Assembly (NCBI RefSeq): GCF_900454495.1
Contig: NZ_UGSI01000001.1
Location: 4,032,501-4,096,500, forward strand
Length of the DNA: 64,000 nt
From: Paenibacillus macerans
GTDB lineage: Bacteria > Bacillota > Bacilli > Paenibacillales > Paenibacillaceae
Direction of reading: 5' to 3'
The stretch's first letter is position 1. The number at the start of each line of letters is the position of its first letter. Position numbers and translations under genes: made by a program. Positions 1-7,436 of this stretch are shown here, piece by piece. The notes under the pieces are model-generated. The model had not been told where the DNA came from and made no database searches. It saw only the letters and a list, made by a program, of their open reading frames with translations.

Positions 1-979
1 AACTGCGCAAAGTTACGCCGTCAGCATACCAAACGGTCGTCTCGCCTCCGTCAGCGTCCGTATATTTAAAATGAAGGCTTCCGCTGGCTTTGTCGCGCTC
101 CACTCCGTCTTTACTCAATTCGGAAAGCCCGTCGGCTTCCTTCTCGGTGACCGCCGCAACCTCTCCTTTTTCATTCCAGGCAAATCCCCCCGTAGCTAGG
201 GCCAGACGCTTGTTTCCCGGGATACACTCCGTTTTGCCGACAAGCTCTTTAATGAACTTTTTGTCCGCTTTAGGTCCGGGACCGCTGTGCGAGCCATACA
301 AATTGTAAGCCATCACCACATATTCGGGCCCCTTCGGCAGCTTCAACCTTTTTAGCGGCGCACCCGGCTCCAGTACAACCCGCAATTTACGTCCGTTCTG
401 AAGCAGTTCCTGATACAATTCGTTGTAAAAAGCGACCACACCGTTCCAATCGCCGTCCTTGATTTTCTCGTAATCAATTTCCACGCCATCCAGATCAAGC
501 TGATCGACCAGGTTCAAAATTTCCCGGATATGCTCCCGGCGGGCTTCCCCGCTTTGGGTTAAACGTTTCGTCAGATCGGAGTCCTTTTGCACGACCGAGC
601 CATCTTCGCTCCTCAGGTCATTGACGATCGTCAAAAACAGCCCGCCATCGGCTTGGCGAAGGGAGGCGTCATTCGCCAAGCTATCCCGAAACGTATCCGC
701 TAAATAAAGATGCCCCGACGCATCGAAATAAGCCGCAAACATCTGCAGTTCTGATAAGCGGGAACCTAACACGCCGTAGTCTTCCTCTCCGGAATCCTGC
801 TGCCAATCTACGATCCAAGCAGACAAATCGGCGGGCCGGCCAACGTTCTCCTGAATGGCATTTACCCGGCCTTCCGCTCTGTTTATATAGATGTAATAGA
901 TCCCCCCGCATACAATGACGATCATAGCGACGGCCACAATGAATAATGACGATTTTCGTATAAACAGGCTCTTAAACAA
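1..979 (-). CDS. Membrane-anchored GH18-like glycosidase (3' end off window)
   Basis: This frame is open from a TTG at 979 to the left edge (about 326 codons), so the C-terminus is missing. The TTG is chosen because GGAG lies about 9 nt upstream and an in-frame stop lies just beyond that. Residues about 7-26 form a single hydrophobic anchor. The central part carries the glycoside hydrolase family 18 signature as DGVEIDYE, with the presumed general acid at about E171. The usual third acidic residue of the DxxDxDxE motif is Glu instead of Asp. The downstream segment MAYNLYGS resembles the later GH18 barrel strands. Family members cleave chitin- or peptidoglycan-type beta-1,4 glycans. It follows the histidine kinase by 30 bp and is probably co-transcribed with it, so a cell-envelope role is likely; the substrate cannot be read from sequence. 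Confidence 0.8.
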   Translation of the reverse strand, partial: MFKSLFIRKSSLFIVAVAMIVIVCGGIYYIYINRAEGRVNAIQENVGRPADLSAWIVDWQQDSGEEDYGVLGSRLSELQMFAAYFDASGHLYLADTFRDSLANDASLRQADGGLFLTIVNDLRSEDGSVVQKDSDLTKRLTQSGEARREHIREILNLVDQLDLDGVEIDYEKIKDGDWNGVVAFYNELYQELLQNGRKLRVVLEPGAPLKRLKLPKGPEYVVMAYNLYGSHSGPGPKADKKFIKELVGKTECIPGNKRLALATGGFAWNEKGEVAAVTEKEADGLSELSKDGVERDKASGSLHFKYTDADGGETTVWYADGVTLRS

Positions 980-1009
980 AAGGCGCGACTCCTCTTCTTT
1001 TAATTAAAA

Positions 1010-2410
1010 TCAGTCCGCTTGTCCCCCTAGTACGAAATACGGAAGCTCTAGCGTTGCCTGAAATCCTTCGTTTAGATCGCTTGCAAGCAGAAGTCTGCCG
1101 CCATGCGCCGTTGCAATCCGCGCAACCATCGGCAAGCCTAGCCCATGGCCGTGTTTCCTTGAACGCTTGCGGGTTGACGAATACGGCAGCTTCAGCAAGT
1201 CCGGCAGTTCGGAACGCTCCGTCCCTTGGCCATCATCCGATACGATCAAGAGGCACCTGGAGCGTTCCGGATCACTTGCCGTACGTAAGACGATCCGGCA
1301 GCCTTGCGGATTATGGATGATACTATTTTGTACTAAATTCGATACGGCGCGCAACAGCAGCTTTTCATCCGCCCGCACCTTTATTTTCTCGTCATTCAAT
1401 TGCAGCTCAATAGCATACCTGTCCGTATCCAACCCCTGATTGAGAAAGTCGGAAGCTGCCTGTCTGACGACCGCGGACACACGTAGCTCTTTGATGCTCA
1501 AAGGCTGCATTTCATATTCCAGCATGGAGACCAGGTTCAAGTCATGGATCAGGGAACGCAGCTTCTCGCCTTGCCGGCGAATGATTCCCGCTTGCTGCCG
1601 CTGTTCCAAGGGCAAATCCGGGTGCTCCTCCAAATCGCTGGCATAACCCAGGATCATCGACAACGGGGTACGGACATCGTGCGAAATCCCGGCGATCCAA
1701 TTGGAACGCGCTTCATCCTTCGCTTTAAGCGCCCTGTTCTGTTCCCGCAGCATTCTGGATGCGGCATTGATACTGTCCGCCAAATCTCGGAAAATACTTT
1801 TGGCTTTAACCTGGATCGGCTCTTGCTTTGTCAGTCCGTAGATCCCGTTGACCAGCGGCTTTATGCTTCGCATGCACCACGCGCCCAAGCAGACCGACAA
1901 CACGATAAACAAAACCAGATTACATACCAGCAAAAGGACAAGCCGGAGCGGCAGCGATTGAATCCAATCTTTGAAATAGCTGACTTGGTATTTTGCATAG
2001 GTATTTTGCGGATACCCCACTACAAGCAGCCCGGCGCCTTTCTCCCAGACGAATACCGGGTAATCCAGCAGATAATGGCGCGAAAACTTGGCTACATCCA
2101 CGATGCTGTACGTGCGCGGAAGCTGTTTAGGCAACCGGTATTCCCAGACGACTTCCCCTTTTGAATCGAGCAGCATGGCCCAAGCTTCATGTTCATCCAG
2201 CAGCTTCGCCGCCGGGGCGGCAAGCCGATAACGATCCGGGTGAACCTCCAGTTGTTCCGCTACTTCCTTAACCACCGACTCCGGGTTCCGCTGTTTATTT
2301 TCGCTAAATACGATCGTGCTTAGCAGCACCAGATTAAAGGCCATAAGCAAGAGGGAAAGCAGCATGGTAGCGCCGATAAACCGCCTAAGCATCGTCATGA
2401 CTCCCTGCAT
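1010..2410 (-). CDS. Sensor histidine kinase
   Basis: A 466-residue membrane kinase. TM segments lie at about 12-34 and 157-178, flanking an extracellular domain of roughly 120 residues. A short linker leads to the dimerisation helix with the H-box SHDVRTPLS (phosphoacceptor H244). The catalytic domain shows the N box (LVQNSIIHN), G1 (DDGQG) and G2 (HGHGLGL). Its ATG overlaps the regulator stop codon by one base (TAATG), indicating translational coupling; internal ATGs at codons 5 and 7 are alternatives. Pairing with an OmpR-type regulator, divergent from a LanFEG-like ABC transporter, suggests that it senses an antimicrobial peptide or envelope stress. Family knowledge supports kinase function strongly; the ligand is inference. 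Confidence 0.92.
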   Translation of the reverse strand: MQGVMTMLRRFIGATMLLSLLLMAFNLVLLSTIVFSENKQRNPESVVKEVAEQLEVHPDRYRLAAPAAKLLDEHEAWAMLLDSKGEVVWEYRLPKQLPRTYSIVDVAKFSRHYLLDYPVFVWEKGAGLLVVGYPQNTYAKYQVSYFKDWIQSLPLRLVLLLVCNLVLFIVLSVCLGAWCMRSIKPLVNGIYGLTKQEPIQVKAKSIFRDLADSINAASRMLREQNRALKAKDEARSNWIAGISHDVRTPLSMILGYASDLEEHPDLPLEQRQQAGIIRRQGEKLRSLIHDLNLVSMLEYEMQPLSIKELRVSAVVRQAASDFLNQGLDTDRYAIELQLNDEKIKVRADEKLLLRAVSNLVQNSIIHNPQGCRIVLRTASDPERSRCLLIVSDDGQGTERSELPDLLKLPYSSTRKRSRKHGHGLGLPMVARIATAHGGRLLLASDLNEGFQATLELPYFVLGGQAD

Positions 2411-3123
2411 TACGGCGCCTCCTTCACCTGTAGCTTATACCCCAATCCCCTGACCGTGAGCAGATGCCGCGGACGCGACGGATCGGCTTCAATTTTTTCC
2501 CGGATGCGGCGAATGTGCACCATCAGCGTGTTTTCGTAACTAAAGCTGTCATCTCCCCATACCGCCTGGCAAATGGCATCCGACGTGACGATCCGGCCTT
2601 CGTTCTCGTAAAGCTTCAATAGAAGCATGCGCTCCTTGGCCGTTAACGGCAATTCCTCTTGATTGCGCCTTACAGCAGCACTTTCCAGATCAATCTCAAT
2701 ATCCCCCAGACAAAACGCGGGCAAACGTTCCGGCGCAGCGGAAGCAAAAGTCCGTTTCAAAATGGCCTGCAAACGCAAAAGCAACTCGCGCGGCAAAAAC
2801 GGTTTAACCAAATAATCGTCCGCTCCGAGCCCCAGCCCCAGCAGCCGATCCTCGTCTTCCCCCCGGGCGGACAACATCAATACGGGCATCTCGGAAAACG
2901 TACGGATTGCGCTTAACAGACCAAAGCCGTCCCCATCAGGAAGCATCACGTCCAGGATGGCGATATCCGGCTTGTCCGTCCGGCATATGGCTAGCGCCGC
3001 AGCGCAGCTCTCCGCCCGGTATATGCGAAAATAACCTTCCTTGCGCAAAAAACGTTCGATCATCACGCGTATTTCCGGCTCATCGTCCACAATGAGTATT
3101 TTTTTGTCTTTTAAATTTTCCAT
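2410..3123 (-). CDS. OmpR/PhoB-family response regulator
   Basis: A 237-residue two-domain regulator. The receiver domain starts ILIVDDEPE (acidic pocket D13-D14) and has the phosphoacceptor D58 in ILDVMLPDGDG, followed by the conserved KPF near residue 104. The C-terminal winged helix ends VRGLGYKL, typical of OmpR/PhoB proteins. It is the first gene of the minus-strand operon with the kinase. The 154-bp gap to the divergent ABC transporter contains an 11-bp direct repeat that suits a dimeric OmpR-type protein, so the regulator probably activates the transporter. A TATAAT lies at 3142-3147 on its own strand, but no good -35 is seen. Confidence 0.94.
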   Translation of the reverse strand: MENLKDKKILIVDDEPEIRVMIERFLRKEGYFRIYRAESCAAALAICRTDKPDIAILDVMLPDGDGFGLLSAIRTFSEMPVLMLSARGEDEDRLLGLGLGADDYLVKPFLPRELLLRLQAILKRTFASAAPERLPAFCLGDIEIDLESAAVRRNQEELPLTAKERMLLLKLYENEGRIVTSDAICQAVWGDDSFSYENTLMVHIRRIREKIEADPSRPRHLLTVRGLGYKLQVKEAP

Positions 3124-3188
3124 GCATTCTCACCCGTTCTCATTATACATGGTAGACGGGCTTCGCCCCCCCCGGAATCGCGCGATTT

Positions 3189-3210
3189 AAGGTTGTCGTA
3201 AGGTTGCCGT
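3189..3210. promoter_or_regulatory. Direct-repeat operator for the ABC transporter promoter
   Basis: Two abutting 11-bp copies, AAGGTTGTCGT and AAGGTTGCCGT, differ at one base. The 11-bp period is the hallmark of OmpR/PhoB-type binding sites. The second copy ends where the -35 element would lie for the TATAAA at 3233-3238, and no consensus -35 is present, which fits an activator-dependent promoter reading into the gene at 3278. Assignment to the neighbouring regulator is inference. Confidence 0.6.
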
Positions 3211-3277
3211 AAGCCCCGCGAAAGGTACGGACTATAAAGTGAAAAGAAAACAACATAAAAACGGAGTTGAATGAACA

Positions 3278-4195
3278 ATGAATTCCCGGGCGCTGATCGC
3301 AACGCATAACTTGTCCAAAATGTACAATGGGGTCTATCGGGTAAACAAAGTTAATCTTGCCGTTCCGGAAGGGGAAATTTTCGGTTTCCTCGGGCCGAAC
3401 GGTGCGGGAAAATCAACCTCTCTCAAAATGCTGCTTGGCCTGATCAAGCCGACGGAAGGCGAGGTGAGAGTTTTCGGCCGCGAACTGGCCAAAGATCGCA
3501 GGTCCATCCTCAAACAGATCGGCTCATTGATTGAATCGCCATCTTATTACGGTCATTTGACGGGCTGGGAGAACCTGAAAATCATGCAGCGTCTGCACGA
3601 TGCGCCGGCCAAAAATTTATACGAGGTTTTGCGTATCGTCCGGCTGGAAAAACAAAAAGACAAGCGGGTCGACCATTACTCGCTCGGCATGAAGCAGCGG
3701 CTGGGAATCGCCATGGCGCTGCTTGCCTTTCCAAGGCTGCTCATCCTCGACGAGCCTACCAATGGACTCGATCCTGCGGGAATTTTGGAAATCAGGGAAC
3801 TGATCAAATCGCTGCCCGCGCGTTATGGAATGACCATAATGTTATCCAGCCACCTGCTTTCGGAAATCGAGCAAATCGCCAGCTCGGTGGGAATTATCAG
3901 CAACGGCCAACTGCTGTTCCAAGGGACCATGGGGCAGCTCCAGGCCAAAACGAAAGTCTCCATCTCCTTAAAAACTTCCGACAACCAAGCGGCGGAACGC
4001 TTGCTCTTAAAACACGGCTTTCAAGCCTCTTCCAGGGGTCCGCGCCTGCTGTTCGACCATCTTGACGATACTTTAACCGCGCAGGTCAACCGCTTGTTGG
4101 TCGACAGCGGACTCGACGTGTTCAGAATCGAGGAGCGAAAAAAAAGCCTGGAAGATATTTTTCTGGAGCTGACGGGAAAGGAGCGCAGTCTGTAA
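3278..4195 (+). CDS. Peptide-resistance ABC transporter ATPase (LanF/CprA/BcrA type)
   Basis: A 305-residue ATP-binding subunit. Walker A is GPNGAGKST (about 43-51), the signature is the variant YSLGMKQRLG, and Walker B is LLILDEPTNGLD, followed by the switch His in SSHLLSE. The variant signature and the C-terminal extension of about 90 residues are typical of the bacitracin (BcrA) and lantibiotic self-protection (LanF) class. Its stop overlaps the next ATG by one base (TAATG). GGAG lies about 11 nt before the ATG. With the two small permeases downstream it should form a transporter that removes antimicrobial peptides from the membrane. No bacteriocin precursor or LanBC/LanM enzyme is nearby, so resistance to foreign peptides is more likely than self-immunity. 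Confidence 0.92.
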   Translation: MNSRALIATHNLSKMYNGVYRVNKVNLAVPEGEIFGFLGPNGAGKSTSLKMLLGLIKPTEGEVRVFGRELAKDRRSILKQIGSLIESPSYYGHLTGWENLKIMQRLHDAPAKNLYEVLRIVRLEKQKDKRVDHYSLGMKQRLGIAMALLAFPRLLILDEPTNGLDPAGILEIRELIKSLPARYGMTIMLSSHLLSEIEQIASSVGIISNGQLLFQGTMGQLQAKTKVSISLKTSDNQAAERLLLKHGFQASSRGPRLLFDHLDDTLTAQVNRLLVDSGLDVFRIEERKKSLEDIFLELTGKERSL

Positions 4196-4950
4196 TGAAG
4201 GAACTGACTTTAGAGTTTTTTAAGCTGCGCCGCAAAAAAATCGGATGGATGATTGCGATCTTTTTGGCCGCCGAAGTACTGTGGATCTTCATGATCACCA
4301 GCTACACGCTTGCCCGCCATCCCGAAAACGTCGGATGGGAATACGTCCTATTGATGCTTTCCACGCTGAACGGACTTTTTCTTCCCATCATTTCGGCCGT
4401 GGTCGTTTCCCGCCTCTGCGATATGGAACATAAGGGAACGACGTGGAAGATGCTGATGGCAACCAACGTCAGCCGCAGCCGCATCTACTTGGCCAAGTGG
4501 ATTTGCGCCAATACGCTGCTGCTCTGCGGAGCCGCTTTCCAGATAGGCGCCTTATCGGCTTTCGGGGTACTTAAAAATTTCTCAGATCCGCTGCCGCTCG
4601 CGCTGTTGGTCCGCCTTCTGGCCGGCACGCTCCTGACAAACCTTGCCGTCACCGCGCTGCAGCAATGGATTTCCCTCACGTTCAAAAACCAGACCTTTGC
4701 GCTGACGCTCGGCATGGCCGGCGGCTTTTTAGGCGTTACGGCCAGTTTCTTTCCCGCGTCCATTCGCAAGTTATTCGTCTGGTCCTACTATACGGAAATG
4801 TCTCCTATCGGCATGTCTTATAACGCCTTGGCGGAAACCAGCCGCTATTTCGTGTTGCCTGCGCAAGCCGGAAACTGGGTGGCCGCTCTGCTGATGATTG
4901 CGATATTCTATACGGCCGGATGCCTTCACGCATCCCGCCAAGAAATATAA
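4195..4950 (+). CDS. Lantibiotic-protection ABC permease (LanE/MutE type)
   Basis: A 251-residue membrane protein with about six hydrophobic segments, starting with the short cytoplasmic lead KELTLEFFKLRRKKIGW typical of ABC-2-type permeases of the EpiE/MutE group. It has the usual early motif CDMEHKGTTWK after the second TM. Its ATG overlaps the ATPase stop codon by one base, so expression is coupled. A second permease of the same size follows 11 bp later, which gives the three-gene F-E-G layout known from lantibiotic immunity and from the clostridial Cpr system. It probably forms half of the transmembrane pore. Confidence 0.88.
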   Translation: MKELTLEFFKLRRKKIGWMIAIFLAAEVLWIFMITSYTLARHPENVGWEYVLLMLSTLNGLFLPIISAVVVSRLCDMEHKGTTWKMLMATNVSRSRIYLAKWICANTLLLCGAAFQIGALSAFGVLKNFSDPLPLALLVRLLAGTLLTNLAVTALQQWISLTFKNQTFALTLGMAGGFLGVTASFFPASIRKLFVWSYYTEMSPIGMSYNALAETSRYFVLPAQAGNWVAALLMIAIFYTAGCLHASRQEI

Positions 4951-4961
4951 GGAGGTTTCCC

Positions 4962-5696
4962 ATGATCCGAAGCATTGGCGCCGAATGGCTCAAACTGCGC
5001 CGTGGACGTATCTGGATAACGATGACCGTGTTGCCCGTACTCAGCTTGTCCATCGGTTGCTTCAACTACTATTCCAATCAGGAGATTCTAAACCAAGCAT
5101 GGTATAGCTTGTGGACTCAAGTCAGCCTGTTTTACGGCGAATTTTTCTTTCCCGTTCTCATCGCCATTTGCTGCGCGTATATGTGCAGGCTGGAGCATGT
5201 CAACCGGAATTGGAACCTAGTGCATACCGCCCCTGTCTCCGCCGCCAGCATTTACTTCGGCAAACTGTCCGCCGTTGCGGTTTTGATTTTTGGCGTTCAA
5301 ACTTTGTTTACCGCCTTATATATACTCGCGGGCCTCCTTCTCTCGCTGCCGCTTGCGGATCTGCCCGCGGAACTGGCCGGATGGGCTTTGCGCGGCTGGA
5401 TCGCCGCGATTTCGATCGCGTCCATGCAGCTTTTCTTCTCCTTCAGGATACGCAGCTTCGCCCTTCCCGTCGGCATCAGCATATGCTGCTCCATGCTCGG
5501 TCTCGGTCTGTATATCCTAAACATGAGGTTCTTCTTCCCGTTTAGCTTGTTGACAACCGGCATGGGCGTATTGGACCAAAATGGGCTAACAGGGCCAGAA
5601 AACGGACTGTTCGTGTTCATCAACGCGGTTTATATTTCCGTATTTTCAGCCATGGCGATACACCGGCTGCGGACAGCGGATGTCGTCACCGCATAG
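4962..5696 (+). CDS. Lantibiotic-protection ABC permease (LanG/MutG type)
   Basis: A 244-residue, six-TM permease paralogous to its upstream neighbour (lead sequence AEWLKLRRGRIW, then CRLEHVNRNWN after TM2). The ATG at 4962 is preferred over earlier in-frame starts because AAGGAGG lies 7-8 nt upstream, immediately after the stop of the previous gene. Together the ATPase and the two permeases form a complete peptide exporter or extractor. It is the last gene of the unit and is followed by a strong hairpin. Confidence 0.88.
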   Translation: MIRSIGAEWLKLRRGRIWITMTVLPVLSLSIGCFNYYSNQEILNQAWYSLWTQVSLFYGEFFFPVLIAICCAYMCRLEHVNRNWNLVHTAPVSAASIYFGKLSAVAVLIFGVQTLFTALYILAGLLLSLPLADLPAELAGWALRGWIAAISIASMQLFFSFRIRSFALPVGISICCSMLGLGLYILNMRFFFPFSLLTTGMGVLDQNGLTGPENGLFVFINAVYISVFSAMAIHRLRTADVVTA

Positions 5697-5702
5697 AAAC
5701 GG

Positions 5703-5725
5703 GGGCCTTTCGATAAGAAAGGCCC
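5703..5725. terminator. Intrinsic terminator, convergent genes
   Basis: A perfect 9-bp stem GGGCCTTTC/GAAAGGCCC with a 5-nt loop lies between the stop of the permease and the stop of the convergent polysaccharide gene at 5740. The plus-strand side runs into GCTTGTTTCTTC. Confidence 0.75.
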
Positions 5726-5739
5726 GCTTGTTTCTTCAT

Positions 5740-7434
5740 TTAAAAGGTTTCAACCGCCCAATCAACCAGTGCGTCAAACATCCACTTAACGCCGTTGATC
5801 ACTTTTTGCAGCGGGGTGTATCCGATCGAGAACAGCACTTTGCCCGGCGGCTCATCCGTGCTGCTATGCCCCGCCTCGGAAACAATCACGTCGTCAAACA
5901 CGCCGTCGTACACCGGGTCTTGGCTATGCTCCTCGCTAGCCGAAGCTTCCAAAGCCAAACCGCCTGCGGCAAGCGCAGACGCGATTTGGATTTCCGGCGC
6001 GGCGGCCGCCCCGTCGACCTGCAGGGTCAACCCGCTGCCGGCGACCGCCACCTCCAGCTTGCGCCCAATCGCCGTCTGCTCCGATACGCCTTTTAAACTG
6101 CCGAGGTCCCGGGAAATCAACGTCTTTTCCTCCGTTTGCCCGGGCTCTTTTTGCACGACGCGAAGCAGATTGTCTTCCACGACAACCTTTACGTAAGCAT
6201 CGGCCTTGCGGTCGTACCGTAAATATACCGATTGCGAGCCGATAATGTTCCCCGCAATCTGCAGCGATACCTTCACATTTTGATAGCCATCGCTCCCTTT
6301 AAGATAAAGCAGGCCTTTACCGCTTTCCGGAGAGGTCAGGATGATGCGGTTGCCCCTGAATTCAGCGGCCCCGCCAAGCAATTGCCAATGATCGGCCCGC
6401 TTCTTGTCGCCTTCAAAGAAATCGTAAGATTCCCCGGTGTCTCCCGCGATTCTCATCAACAAATGGTTGCGATACCAGCCGGGGGAAGGCTGCAGCCGCG
6501 TCAAATCGTACAAATCGCCGCCGCTGTCATTAAAGGCTTGCCCTTCGCGGTTAAAGTGCATTTTAAACAGCCGTTCGATGTTATCGGAATTCACGTTTTC
6601 CACCAAAGGATTCATTCCGTTGTGCAGCGAATTGGCGTGCATGATCATGTACACGCTCGGAACGAAACCCAGCTTATCCCGATAAATCTGCTCCATAAGC
6701 CGGTAGTCTTGGTTAATGCGCGCTTCCATTTCCCGGCGGTTCTCCAAAGGCACCTTATCGGCGTCGCGGATGAAGTCCATCAAATAGTGCGTATAGTAAC
6801 GCGCCTCGTCTTTATTCTTAAACTGCTGCTCGGTTTGCGTTCCAACGTACCGCCCGTCCTTGTCAAAAATATTGATATAGGTCAAACGGTAACCGTTGCT
6901 CCCCAATTCCCAATACCCTTTGCGCGTCAGCTTAAGCAGCTCCGGTCCCGCCAGAAATTTCGGGTCCACGACGTCCAGCCGGTCGGCGTAGGAAAGCATC
7001 GTCGCTTTATAATTGTATTTTTCCAGCAGGGGCTGGGCGAACAAGGCGGAATCGCTGCGTCCGTCCTCAAAGCTTAGATACACTGCCCTTTGGGGCAGCG
7101 GCTTGCCGTGCTCGTAAAAATCAAGAATATCCTGCTGCGAAACCGTGACATACCCGTTTTGCCGCAAAATTTGCAGTTGCTCGTCCAGACGGCTTTTGGC
7201 GATCAGACCGCGCGTTCCGGTTCGATCCACTCCATAATAGGACAAGGCGATAAATCCCCGCGTTTGCTGCCAAGCCGCTTTGTCCGGCTCCCGGTAACGG
7301 TGGATTCCCGCCACGGCATGCACCAACAGCACCAGCACCATAGCCAGCACCACAAATTGAACGGCCGATTTGACCGCTTTGTTCCGCTCTTTGCGTCCGA
7401 CATCAAGCGCCTTGCGCGGCTTGTTTTTTCCCAT
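5740..7434 (-). CDS. Degenerate polysaccharide deacetylase with C-terminal glycan-binding-like domain
   Basis: A 564-residue protein with a cytoplasmic basic lead, one TM at about 25-43 and a large extracytoplasmic part. Residues about 60-300 resemble a NodB-fold deacetylase (ALSYYGVD, then YLSFEDG at 119-125). The canonical TFDDG motif is SFEDG, and the metal-binding HxxxH is not evident: the equivalent area reads WELGSNGY. Residues about 340-530 look like a beta-sandwich of the LamG or concanavalin type (LYLKGSDGYQNVKVSLQI, VYLRYDRKADAYVKVVV). It starts 2 bp after the glycosyltransferase stop and ends the c-di-GMP-controlled operon. It may bind or guide the polymer instead of hydrolysing it, or use a different metal site. 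The domain reading is by eye. Confidence 0.75.
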   Translation of the reverse strand: MGKNKPRKALDVGRKERNKAVKSAVQFVVLAMVLVLLVHAVAGIHRYREPDKAAWQQTRGFIALSYYGVDRTGTRGLIAKSRLDEQLQILRQNGYVTVSQQDILDFYEHGKPLPQRAVYLSFEDGRSDSALFAQPLLEKYNYKATMLSYADRLDVVDPKFLAGPELLKLTRKGYWELGSNGYRLTYINIFDKDGRYVGTQTEQQFKNKDEARYYTHYLMDFIRDADKVPLENRREMEARINQDYRLMEQIYRDKLGFVPSVYMIMHANSLHNGMNPLVENVNSDNIERLFKMHFNREGQAFNDSGGDLYDLTRLQPSPGWYRNHLLMRIAGDTGESYDFFEGDKKRADHWQLLGGAAEFRGNRIILTSPESGKGLLYLKGSDGYQNVKVSLQIAGNIIGSQSVYLRYDRKADAYVKVVVEDNLLRVVQKEPGQTEEKTLISRDLGSLKGVSEQTAIGRKLEVAVAGSGLTLQVDGAAAAPEIQIASALAAGGLALEASASEEHSQDPVYDGVFDDVIVSEAGHSSTDEPPGKVLFSIGYTPLQKVINGVKWMFDALVDWAVETF

Positions 7435-7436
7435 AG

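Noticed and set aside
6232..7077. Plus-strand frame of 281 codons opposite the degenerate deacetylase
   Set aside because: Antisense shadow; no ribosome site and no family features.
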